A DNA stretch of 64,000 nt from Cranoglanis bouderius. Taxonomy: Eukaryota > Chordata > Actinopteri > Siluriformes > Cranoglanididae. Within the stretch, counting starts at the first letter, position 1. Each line of letters begins with the position of its first letter. The position numbers were made by a program, and so were the translations under genes. Shown one piece after another: positions 14,420 to 27,300 of the stretch. Below the pieces are notes generated by a model. That model saw only the letters and a list, made by a program, of their open reading frames with translations. It was not told the DNA's origin and ran no database searches. The DNA is taken from contig CM042535.1 in NCBI GenBank assembly GCA_023630585.1, forward strand, positions 34,444,399-34,508,398, in the 5' to 3' direction.

Positions 14420-16012
14420 CAGTGCTTGCTTAGTGTTCTGGAATTGATGATTGATTTAGGTTTAGCGCTTGTGCAGGCATGTGACTGGGCAGGTTTGTAG
14501 TTTCTTTAGTTTTCATTGTTCAGTACTGTACTATTCATCTGCTTTGTACTTTACCAAACATGTACAAGTGGCACATTACTTCTAGAGTCATTGTGGTGTT
14601 CACAGTAAGATGAATTGGAAAATATCTGATTAGTCTAGTGGAGGAGTTGTCAACTTGTGGTAGGCCTGTCACTATAACCGCTTTTGTTGGACGATATATT
14701 GTCCCAGAAATAATTGCAATAAACCATATTACTGTCATATTAAGACCATTTTATGCCACCGATATAATGATAATACAATAGAATAATAATGCAAATACAC
14801 CCTTTCAAAGAGCAATGGACTTTTAATTATTAAGAATATTCAGACGTTGTCAAAAAATAATTAAATATCCTAAATAAATGAAACAAATAAAAATAAATTT
14901 AAAAAAACACCCAACCAAAACAATAAATAAAATGTACTGTAATACAGTATTGCGAATTCTTTATGCTTTAGTTATTAATTGTCCGTGTTTTAGTGCGTTG
15001 TTACGGAAAGCACGTATTCGCAACGTGACTTACCAATCTACCTAGCGCTTTACTTAAATTCAGTTTAACTTGTGTTCGCGCCATTTTCTGCAGAAGAAAG
15101 TTGTATTATTGTGTTTATGTTGTGTAAATGTCTGATTAATCTCATATGTGTATAGGATGTGCTAATTAACTTGTGAGTAAAGTGCTTCAGTTTACCCACG
15201 TTCATTCCTTCACTCGCGCAGCTTAAGCGGCTCAGTCCCCGACATTATTGACTATGCCTGGATTATTTTAAATACTAGAACTATTCTTTCTAGATTTTTC
15301 TTCTTCAAAAAACATTCAGTGCATTGTTAATATCTTGCGTGTCATTTTTTTCAACAGTATGTTTTAATTAAAATCGGTGCTTGTGCTTGCTACACACCTT
15401 AAATTTGAATGCACACAGTTTTTGCATTTGCATTTTTATCTTAGATTCAACGAATGTTTAAAGTTCGAATTTTAATTTGACAGCTCTAGAGCAGACGAGA
15501 GGACAGAAGCAGCGCGAATGGCTAAAATGTTGGAGACATTCATTCTTATGTAAACAAACAGGCATGTAACACAATGGGCGATATCGAGGTCAGCAGAAAT
15601 GATCTAGGTCACGTCCATATCGTATCATATGATAAGTCGATAATGTAATTATCGTGACTGGCCTAACTTGTGGTCGATAGTATTCAGCTCACCGAACTGA
15701 ATACTTGAACAAATACTGTATAAACCAGTACAGCTTGTCTAGCTCATCCGCTGTTGCGGTCTATCACATGCATTTATGAAAAACTCATCAGATCAGAGAC
15801 TAGCTACAGCGCCAGAAAGTCCGAAAGATTCGATTTTCGTCAGGCTTTCAAAGATTTTTTTAAAAATTTCATTTACCTTCTTTGGTCTGATTAGTGAACT
15901 GACGACATGGCTTGTTTTAAATGTAACTGAACACTGAATGTTTAATGACGACTGGACAGAAAAGTGTATGTTTCACATGAGAAACCATTGGCCTTAGGGC
16001 CATAAAAAGATA

Positions 16013-16043
<31 letters not shown>

Positions 16044-16918
16044 TTATCATATTTTATTTTTAAATAGAGTGAGCAATTTAGTTTTTAATGTAGCCATTAG
16101 ATACTAAATCAGGGTCGTGTTTTTTGTGTGATTAATTTGCTATTTTGTGTTCTCAAATTGAAAAATGATGTCCACACCTTTATTCATTTGTGCACTCCTC
16201 TAATGGAAACATGATCGCAGTTTCATGAATAAGTTGACCAAGCAGTCAGCTACAGTTACAGGCCTCACTGCAATTAATGCGCCATATAAAATTCCTCAAG
16301 TCCTCAAGAGAAATATTGTCTGAAATCAAGAGCCTGTCTCCTTCAAGCTTCTTTATGGCTTTGTAGAAGTTAAGACAATGCGCATCATTCATTCATGATG
16401 TTATGTAAGGAATAAAACACGATGGGGTGTTGAAGTTCATCTTTAACTTTTGAACCGAGAAACCTTCTGTCCTTAAAATTCCCTGACACTGGAGACTCCT
16501 TTCGTTAATGTTAAATAAACGCCTCCGTACAGAAAACATTTATCTTTGTTAAAGACCATTCTATGGATTTGTGTTCATTTCCGTTGCTCAAAACGTGCAT
16601 GTGACATGCATTTTCTGTTCCTTTCTTAGTACAGCAAAATGTTTAAACATGTTTTCCTGTGATAATCGCACACACTGTAGATGCAGTGCTTAGAGATTAG
16701 GTTGAAAAATGCTGGAGGTTTGAGATCGATTGTACTACAGTTTTGACTGCAATCTCATTAAAAATCATGCCATACTCTTTGCATGTCTTTGGCTTGAGGG
16801 ACTAAAAGTGGAGCAATGTAGTGGCACTTTTTGTGCATGTCTGGCTTGTGTGAGAGAATAAGAAAAGAAGCTTTGAATTACATGGAGTGGTAGCTACAGT
16901 TAGATGTGTGTGTGTCTT

Positions 16919-16963
<45 letters not shown>

Positions 16964-19900
16964 TATTTAATAACTGCTTTAGACCTTCTTTCAATTAGAC
17001 TGGACTGTATTTTCTTCTGCCTGTATCTCTATTGTCCACTTCTGTATGTCTCTGTACTCATCTTTTCTCTCCATTTTCTCTCTATATTCACCATTACCAT
17101 AAACATATCTGCTCAGTGGTGGCTCAAGCACCCCGACCTCACCCCCCAAGTCTTTGACCCTAGCTGAGCGTGAGGATCTTGAGCTGAGGCTGGCTGAGAA
17201 AGTGAGGGATGAGAAGGAGTATGAGGAAGAGGAGGAGGAGGAAGAGAAAGAAAGACAGCCTGACATAAGGAAGGATGACATGATGGCCCGACGAACTGGA
17301 CTGTTTCAGAAAGCGAGTGGAAAAGTGTATAATCAGTTCCTCCCATTGCCTGGCTCTAAGAAAGAAACATGTCCAGCTGATTCGGTTCAGAAAGAGAGCA
17401 AGAGTGTGTCCAGAGATCCACTCTTGGATAGAAACATAAAAACAAAGCGATTCAAAGTGGGACAAAGGTGGGCTTGCATGGTGTGGGGCATGCGGCTTAG
17501 TAAATTGTCTAACCTTAGGTTAAAAAATTACTACAGGCTTAAAGACAAACAACAACTTCTGTCATGCTGTGCATGTTTGTCAACATTCCTAAACAACGTA
17601 TTGAAGAGCGAACCGTTTAACTAGCTGGCTAACTAATGCTAGCTACCAAGTTACACTTGAGTTGTATTACATTTGATACATTCAACCATGAGATTTACTT
17701 CCTGCCACCTAGAAGCACAAATACAGTATGAACGTTAATCATGTGACAATATTTTGAATCGTCCATTATAATATGTTGTGTAGAGGGGAGCATGTGGTTT
17801 AGTGGTTAGAATGTTTGTCTCGCACCTCCGGCGTTGGGGGCTTTAATCCTGCCTCCGCCCTGTGTGTGCAGAGCTTGCATGCTCTACCTGTGCTTCGGGG
17901 GCTTCCTCCAGGTACTCCAGTTTCCTCTCCCAGTCTAAAGACTTGTGTTGTAGGCTGATTGGCATTTCCAAATTTTCCGCAGTGTGTGAATGGGGGTGCG
18001 ATTCTGCCTTGCTATGGGTTGGCACCCCGTCCAGGGTGACCCCCACCTTGTGCCCCGAGTTCCCTGGGATAGGCTCGAGGCTCCCCGTGACCCTGTGTAG
18101 GTTAAGTGGTATGGAAAATGGATGGATGGAATATATTGTACAGTTAGTTCATGCATACACTACATACTCATAAATAGCAGTTTCACAGCCTTGTGTTTGG
18201 GTGGAGGGGCTGTTTGGTTTGGTGTGATCTAATACTTGATGGATGTACTAATATACGCTAACTGAAATTCCAGGCATGGGTTGACACATTTGTGAGTTGG
18301 CCCAAATCTGATTTGTCGGAGTTTTTATCTAACATCATGAGATTTTCATTTTTGAGGTGTGTGGTCTTTGTATATTTGTGTTTAAGACTAAGCACTCTTT
18401 TTAACAGAGTTGAACAGGTAAAACCAGAGCCAAAGGTACCATCATCAGCTGCTCAAAAGGAGCCAGAAGTTCTTGGTTCAACTTCGACCTGTGCTGAGGT
18501 TCATTGTGACAGTTTCAGTTACCCCGATAATGACGATGAGTATAATGACGGAAGTCCCCTCCCTAACCTGCAGAAAGATGACATGCTTTCAAGGAAGACA
18601 GGATCATGCCAAAAGCCGAGTGTTAATCGGCTTAATGCCTTTCTGCCTAAACCTGGAGATGTCAACGGCAAAAAGAAGTCTTTGAGTGGGCAATATCAGT
18701 CAAACCTCAAAACCAGCAGACAAGAAAAGAAAAATACTCAGGAGAGGTTAGGCATTTAAAGAAGAGGAGTGTGCATGAATATGCTTTTCATACAAGTCCT
18801 GTGGCCTTAATTTATATACAGAAATGGATGACAACTGAATTGCAGTAGTTTTGAAATGTATAAACGGAAATTAAGATTGCGGTTGAATGGGATTGCCTAG
18901 ACATCTCATTGTTTGTGATTCTGTTTGATTAACGTGTGGTGAAATTGCTTGTACCTTGGATTTCTTAAACCCTCTTCACAATGACTCTATACTCTAACTA
19001 TATTTCCATGTGTTTGGTTTATGTGGTAAACATTGTAGTTTTGATTTTCATGATCGCATGTTTTACTGAGCGCTCTATTGCTTTGACTTGTTTTATGACT
19101 TGTGTATGTAACACTCCTGACTACTAGTTTTTATTCCATCCTTTGTGTTTAGTTAGGTATTGTTCTTCCTACAGTTGTCTTGCACTTGTTTCTAGTCAAA
19201 CATAGGGCATTTTCCACTGCACACTAAAAAAACTAAAAAGAAACTGAGCAAACAGGAACCAGTAGAGACAAACGGAGCTTGACGGGAAAGTAACTCTGCT
19301 TCTACCATCTGCGTCCCCAGCCTGTGGACTGTGAATTTAAAAGGTTGTACCACCAGATACCAATGTGTTCATGTTGTGGAGCCACTGCAGAGGTGCTTGG
19401 CCTTCTGTCCAATCTATTAGTCTAAATAACAAAGGGGAGGGTAAAATCAGGTAAGTGAAGTAAGAGACCCAGGTACGATGGTCCATTGCCACTGAACTGG
19501 ATCTAATACTTCTTTTTTATGGAGATCATCCAGCCAGCCCCAGGATCTGTCTCACCTTTTTGGTCTTAGACCATAAGTAGGCCTCAAGTACTTTATCTAC
19601 CCCTAGGCGACCAGCCATGGGGTTATAATGAAAAGCATTTCCCTGCAGCTTTTTGTATCTAACATGTGCATCACAGTGTCTTGAGTGTCTAGTCTCACTC
19701 TGTATAGTTTATTTCTTGACTTGCAAGGATAGACTTGATCTCTAACAAGAATACATATCCGGAGATGGCAGTGAGAAAGTTTGACTCCTTGTGAAGGTGG
19801 AGCTCAAAGTAGAGGTGGCAACTGACAACATGAATACAGTACCATGAATCTAAGTCTGGATGAATGAAAAGTCATAAAATAAAACACCAGCTAAGTATGT

Positions 19901-22259
19901 ATTTGTGTGTCACATGTTACAGATTACATGCAGTAAAAACAAACACTATCTTTTGCAAGGCAAAAATGGTTCGGTTAAACATACATTTTGAAGACTCTCT
20001 CAACACATTGTTGCTCCTCTGGATGTTAAAAGAGCACAGACTGGAAATTTGGAGGACTGTGGGCGCAGCGTTTTATGTGTTCATTTTTACCACAATTCCT
20101 GTGCCAAGTTTTTAAAAGACTGTCTCCAGACATGTATTCTCCAGAGGAATGCTGGGTTGGGTTACTGCTCTTTAAACCACTTCTCATATTGGCATCCTCT
20201 TTCCTGGGCATCGTACTGGTGGTTGGGGCATCAGTGCATGTAGGACAGCTGGCTGTGGTGGCCTCTTCTTGCAGGGTGGAAGCATGAAAAGAGAATGTTG
20301 ACATGTCTCATTCCTTGAGTTTGTGGTCTTCTTGCCATCTGTATGCCGTCAGTCAGAGTGTTGGGTTTGAGGCACTGGACCCACTGCACAATGCAGGTTA
20401 GGAGACTGATTCTCATGGTCTGGTCAGTCTGCAGGAGTCAACGATTCTCTGGGTGAAGTACATGAACAGAGGAAGAGCACAAAAAAGATCTAACACTTAT
20501 AATTATTTCCAATTGGAAACCGAGCATACAGACTCCGAGTTTGTTACAGGTGATGGTGAAAGGTTGGCCCCTCTCCTCTAGTGTCTCAAAGAAGCATTGC
20601 GTAGGGTGACTTCAGTGTAGGCCAACCCACTCAAAGACAGCCCTCCTTACAGCTAGTTCTCAGGTGGCAGACTACGAACAAAAACATGAGCCAGCCTAAT
20701 GCTGAGGCAGTGCTCTGAAATATGTCCAGGTATGCCTCGACTTCAACCAAAGGTGCCATATTGGCCAGGGGGACAGTGCTCACATATTGAGTTGAGGGCT
20801 GTTCAAAATGGCAATACCAGTAGCTTATAACTCCACAATTTTAACAAATGTATCCTGTTATTAGCTTTACAGGCTGAGGACTGTTGCTCCAGCAGCGCCA
20901 CAAGAGACTGGATGTCTTGGACAAGAGGACTTCATCTTCACTTTGCATCATTATCATGGCTAGTCAAATGTTTTGATACCTGTATATCACATCTTGCAAC
21001 ATGCTACTAGGCGAACACAACAGGCCTGGGGGTAACAGGTTAAAGTCCTATACTGAGGATGTTTATTGATGCTCTACTCAAAGCCATTCTAACAAAAACA
21101 AACGTCCATGAACGCAACTCCAGGATTTTAAACTGAGTCACATTTACTCAGTTTAAGATTTTGGCCATTCTGTTCCAGAGCTGCCCTCAAGAGTGCCGTT
21201 TGTGTATGTGGTGTTCCACCGAGTCTGGTGTAGTATTGGTAATCATTGAGCACTTAACAGAATAGCCCCACCCCATGTGCCATTCATTCCTGTTGGTACA
21301 AAAACAGTATCTATGGTTGGTCCTTCAGCATCTATGGTTGGTCAACACTCCACACCACTGGTTAGGAGTCTGATGATAAACTGGCCTTGCACCTTCTCTG
21401 AGTTCTCTTGGTCTGGCCATTCTGCGGGAGTCACAAATTCTCTGGGTGAAGTACATGAACAGAGGAAGAGCACAAACAAGATCTACCACCACTGTCTGGT
21501 GTAGTATTGGTAACCAGTGAGCAATGAACAGTGCATCTTGCCTCACCCCCAAATGTCATTTGTTCCTGTTGGTACAAAAAGACTATAAATGGAGTATTTG
21601 GTACTGGACTAGTGACCAGTGGAAAAAAATGTCAGTTTTCTGGTGCGAAAGGTTTTTATAATATGTGCAGTGGAAAAGGCCTTGGGCTCTTAGCTGCTTG
21701 GATTGTATTTTGACTTGGATAATACTGCATAACAAATGCTTTAATTTTAGGCTACCCTAATCATGGGTCAGAGTTTTGTTAACCACTTGGTAAAGTTTGC
21801 TTTCAAGGCATGGCAATGAAGTTTTAAGTAAACTTGAGCATACATTTTCTGTTGCGACTAATCTGAGGTTTATTATTTATTTATTTATTTATTTTTGATT
21901 GTCCAAATAACCGTCAGCATCTATGGTTTGTTTAACTACAGAACAGAGTCCTGCTTCTTCACAATGTTATTTCTCTTCCCATCTTTTGCTTCAGTAACCA
22001 TGGCTACAATCTGAGCCCCACCCCTAGATCTGTTACCCCGCCCCCAGCAGATGTTGATGACATACCCAGAAAATGCCCTCAAATTCTGGATGGGCAGAAA
22101 GCAGACACAGTGGGCATGATTGGCGGGGAAATTGCTGTTGTGGGCGGGGCCCAGGCACAAAGACCTTTACTTTTACCTGACCCTGATGCACGGCACACAT
22201 TTTGCCTGGATGATGATGTTTTCCCTGTGATGTGAGGAGCTCCTTAACCCTTTCAAACA

Positions 22260-22309
<50 letters not shown>

Positions 22310-24344
22310 ACTACATATTTTTCTCCTTGTACTTACAGTATCTCACAAAAGTGAGTACACCCCTCACATTTTTGTAAATATTTTATTATATCTTTTCATG
22401 GGACAACACTGAAGCTACAATGTAAAGTAGTGAGTGTACAGCTTGTATAACAATGTAAATTTGCTGTCCCCTCAAAATAACTCAACACACAGCCATTAAT
22501 GTCTAAACCGCTGGCAACAAAAGTGAGTACACCCCTAAGTGAAAATGTCCAAATTGGGCCCAAAGTGTCAATATTTTGTGTGGCCACCATTATTTTCCAG
22601 GACTGCCTTAACCCTGTTGGGCATGGAGTTCACCAGAGCTTCACAGGTTGCCACTGGAGTCCTCTTCCACTCCTCCATGATGACATCACAGAGCTGGTGG
22701 ATGTTAGAGACCTTGCCCTCCTCCACCTTCCATTTGAGGATGCCCCACAGATGCTCAATAGGGTTTAGGTCTGGAGACATGCTTGGCCAGTCCATCACCT
22801 TTACCCTCAGCTTCTTTAGCAAGGCAGTGGTCGTCGTGGAGGTGTGTTTGGGGTCGTTATACTGCCCTGCGGCCCAGTTTCCGAAGGGAGGGGATCATGC
22901 TCTGCTTCAGTATGTCACAGTACATGTTGGCATTCATGGTTCCCTCAATGAACTGTAGCTCCCCAATGCCGGCAGCACTCATGCAGCCCCAGACCATGAC
23001 ACTTCCACCACCATGCTTGACTGTAGGCAAGACACACTTGTCTTTGTACTCCTCACCTGGTTGCCGCCACACACGATTGACACCATCTGAACCAAATAAG
23101 TTTATCTTGGTCTCATCAGACCACAGGACATGGTTCCAGTAATCCATGTCCTTAGTCTGCTTGTCTTCAGCAAACTGTTTGCGGGCTTTCTTTTGCATCA
23201 TCTTTAGAAGAGGCTTCCTTCTGGGATGACAGCCATGCAGACCAATTTGATACAGTGTGCGGCGTATGGTCTGAGCACTGACAGGCTGACCCCCCACCCC
23301 TTCAACCTATGCAGCAATGCTGGCAACACTCATAGGTCTATTCTGCAAAGCCAACCTCTGGATATGATGCTGAGCACATGCACTCAACTTCTTTGGTCGA
23401 CCATGGCGAGGCCTGTTCTGAGTGGAACCTGTCCTGTTAAACCGCTGTATGGTCTTGGCCACCGTGCTGCAGCTCAGTTTCAGGGTGTTGGCAATCTTCT
23501 TATAGCCTAGGCCATCTTTATGTAGAGCAACAGTTCTTTTTTTCAGATCCTCAGAGAGTTCTTTGCCATGAGGTGCCATGTTGAACTTCCAGTGACCAGT
23601 ATGAGAGAGTGTGAGAGCGATAACACCAAACTTAACACACCTGCTCCCCATTCACACCTGAGACCTTGTAAGACTAACAAGTGACATGACACCGGGGAGG
23701 GAAAATGGCTAATTGGGCCCAATTTGGACATTTTCACTTAGGGGTGTACTCACTTTTGTTGCCAGCGGTTTAGACATTAATGGCTGTGTGTTGAGTTATT
23801 TTGAGGGGACAGCAAATTTACACTGTTATACAAGCTGTACACTCACTACTTTACATTGTAGCAAAGTGTCATTTCTTCAGCGTTGTCCCATGAAAAGATA
23901 TAAAATATTTACAAAAATGTGAGGGGTGTACTCACTTTTGTGAGATACTGTACATACATTACCTGTCTGACCCCAAGCAGCCAACAAACCAATAACAACC
24001 AGTTTTGCCACATTTAAATCCTATAGGGTCTGAATAGAAGTCTGAGTCCAGTACCATGAACTGTTTTTATTTCATGTTATCAAAAAGTAATACATAAATG
24101 TACTCAGTTTATATAGTATGTTCTGGACATTAAGACAAAGCAACATATATGGTATATTGTGGATTTTTTTTAAAATTAGTCTAATTGGAATATTCCATTC
24201 CTACTTTTAGTGTTTTTTGTAGTAGATGTGCTGCAGGAGTTATGGGAAATATGTAGAAAGGTATATTACTAATAGCTTGGCCAAACAGAACACTGAAAAC
24301 CCCATTGCTATGCTATCTGAAATTATGATTATTATTATTATTAC

Positions 24345-24375
<31 letters not shown>

Positions 24376-27300
24376 ATTATAAGCTCACAATCTTCTTCCT
24401 TTAATTTTTAATGTTCTAGATTCAGTCACAAGGCTTCTAGTGTTTCTGATGAAACCGAGTAAGTGCCTGTTTTTTTGTCATCCGTCCTGTTGACCTTTCC
24501 CTGTCTCTGTGACGTACTGAAGAATTGCAGTATTTGCATGTAAATAACTTCCTTCACTCATGCATCCAAAAAGAGATGTTCCGATCTAATCTTTAGTCTA
24601 GATAAGTTTACTGTGGTGGAACAAACACCAGCATGTACACTAGATTTTACACACTCTAGCATACACAGTAGTATGATGGTGTCGAGAATGTATTTTAAAG
24701 ATCGTTTCCTAATTTACTGACTTTGGCCTTGTCTCATTTCTTATTTCATTTCCTTTTCTCTCTGCATCCTGCACTGGATTTTAACCTTTAAACCTCGGCT
24801 CAAGGTCCCGTTCTGCACATGGCCTTGGACTTGTGTGTACGCTGTTAACAGTTTTGTTCCGCTGCGTTTGTTGTTTACAGGAGCGTCAGTTTGACTGACA
24901 TGCGTGATGAAGAGGAGGATGTGGACTCGCTGTCATCACACAGCCAAACACGACATGAGAGGCTGCACAACCAGTACAACAAACTCAAAGAAGAGGAGGA
25001 CCAGTGGCAGGATGTGAGTCACATCTGAATGAATGCTACGTGTAACAGTATGAAGGAAAATAAAAACAGGATGCAGACATATCTGTTCACACATGCAGCC
25101 CTGTCTCCCTATGGAAAAACTTCATACATTGTCTCCTTGTTATATAAGTAAGGAGTAAGCATGACGCAGACATGCTGTTATAAGAAAATAATCGGAGATG
25201 GGGTAGTGTGATGCAGTCTGTCATGTTATCCAGAAACCACAACGACCTCCATCCTGAAGACTTATCCGTCTGTTTGTGTGTGTGTGTGCATGCATACAGG
25301 ACCTAGCTCGGTGGAAGAATCGAAGGCGCAGTGCCTCTCAGGACCTGATCAGGAAAGAGGAGGAGAGGAAGATGATGGAGAAACTGATGACGTCGGAGGG
25401 ACGTTCTCATCGCAAGAAGAGCATCAAAACTTACAAAGAGATTGTGGAGGAGAAGTGAGGGACCATCACTATAATCCTCTCTCTCTTTTTTCTCTGCATG
25501 ATGTCTTACCCTCAATCTTTAATACTTGTTTAAAAATATGTATAAAATAAGATTTTTGGGGCTGCAGCATTTCCCTATAAAGACCTTTAACATGACCTTT
25601 GAATTTATTAACAGACCATAGCTAACAAAAATATGGTGAATATTTGGGGGGTTAAACACTATTCTTACTGCAGTAGTAAAAGTAGGCCTGCAGTGTGCTG
25701 TGACTCCTGATTGACCTTCAAAAGCATGATATTGCAAGATATTTCATCATGTTTTCATGTCCTTGGATTCTCTTTCAACCTGCATTGTATATAAAGCATG
25801 AATATCAACGTTAAGACTTTTTTTATTAAGTGTTATAATTATTTGTGCCCTTTTTTTCTCTCTCGCTACACTTGCTCTAGGGAGCGTCGAGAGCAGGAGC
25901 TGCACGAGTTATACTGCCAAGCCTCGACTCCCGAAGAGAAAGCAGCCATATTACAGCGCTATGCCCTCCGCTTCACCATCAGCGACGCCATATTGGAGAA
26001 ACTCCAGCTTCCAAAACTCCCTTCTGTTGCAACACTCCAGTCAGCATACGCGCTGAATGAAGAAGCCGAAATTCCAGAGTCTCAAACATTCACTGAAATA
26101 GAAACAGATTCTAGCGACCAGTACTTTAAACAAATAACACACCCTATAATGCACAGTCATCTCAACACTCCAGATTTATCACCTATCCAAGACTCTAGAA
26201 CTCCAGAAGTCCCACTTTATCCAGAAATCCCCCTCTCACTAGCACGGGAATTCGAAACGCCAGAAGTCCAACTTTCTCCAGTCCGAGACTCCAAAACTCC
26301 AGAAGTCCAACTTTCTCCAGTCCGAGACTCCAAACCTCCAGAAGTCCAACTTTCCCCAGTCCGAGACTCCAAACCTCCAGAAGTCCAACTTTCTCCAGTC
26401 CGAGACTCCAAAACTCCAGAAGTCCAACTTTCTCCAGTCCGAGACTCCAAAACACCAGAAGTCCAACTTTCTCCAGTCCGAGACTCCAAACCTCCAGAAG
26501 TCCAACTTTCTCCAGTCCGAGACTCCAAACCTCCAGAAGTCCAACTTTCTCCAGTCCGAGTCTCCAAAATGCCAGAAGTCCAACTTTCTCCAGTCCGAGA
26601 CTCCAAAACTCCAGAAGTCCAACTTTCTCCAGTCCGAGACTCCAAAACTCCAGAAGTCCAACTTTCTCCAGTCCGAGACTCCAAACCTCCAGAAGTCCAA
26701 CTTTCTCCAGTCCGAGACTCCAAACCTCCAGAAGTCCAACTTTCTCCAGTCCGAGACTCCAAAACGCCAGAAGTTCAACTTTCTCCAGTCCGAGTCTCCA
26801 AAATGCCAGAAGTCCAACTTTCTCCAGTCCAAGACTCCAAAACTCCAGACATCTCCCTCTCACCTTCCCTTGATTCCAAAACCTTAGAAGTCCATCGTTC
26901 TCCCATCAGAACAACCAAAACCCCTGAATTCCCTCTCTCGCCTGTTCGGATACCCCCTGCGCCATCCAGACCTGTGCCATTACTAACACCGAAACCATAC
27001 AGCCAGCCAAAATTTAATCTGCCTTCTTATAAGCAAGTTAAGGTAAAATATTTTCTTTTCATTTTTGTCTTGTTTTGTTATAAACAGTAGAGTTCAAAAG
27101 CACTAGGGGTGTGACGCAGTGCCACTATCCATATTTTTAACAGTATTTAAGCCTAAAGTGGGCATAGCCTAGATAGAACATTTTTGCTGTTGTTTTTAAA
27201 ATATGAAAGCACTGGGAAAAATTGAAAATGTCAGCATAGTCTGTGAAGTCTGGTTCTGACAGTTATATGCCTGCGATATATTCTAACTAATATAGTTGGT

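Noticed and set aside
17780..17900. tRNA gene
   Set aside because: Box A- and box B-like motifs belong to a SINE head; no cloverleaf can be drawn and the sequence continues into the SINE body.
26260..26845. CRISPR-like array of direct repeats
   Set aside because: The repeats are contiguous with no unique spacers and encode part of a eukaryotic protein.
26195..26863. Three long antisense reading frames (about 180-220 aa) across the limch1 minisatellite
   Set aside because: The 39-bp unit is a multiple of three and happens to lack stops in those frames, so long frames follow automatically. No splice or homology support.
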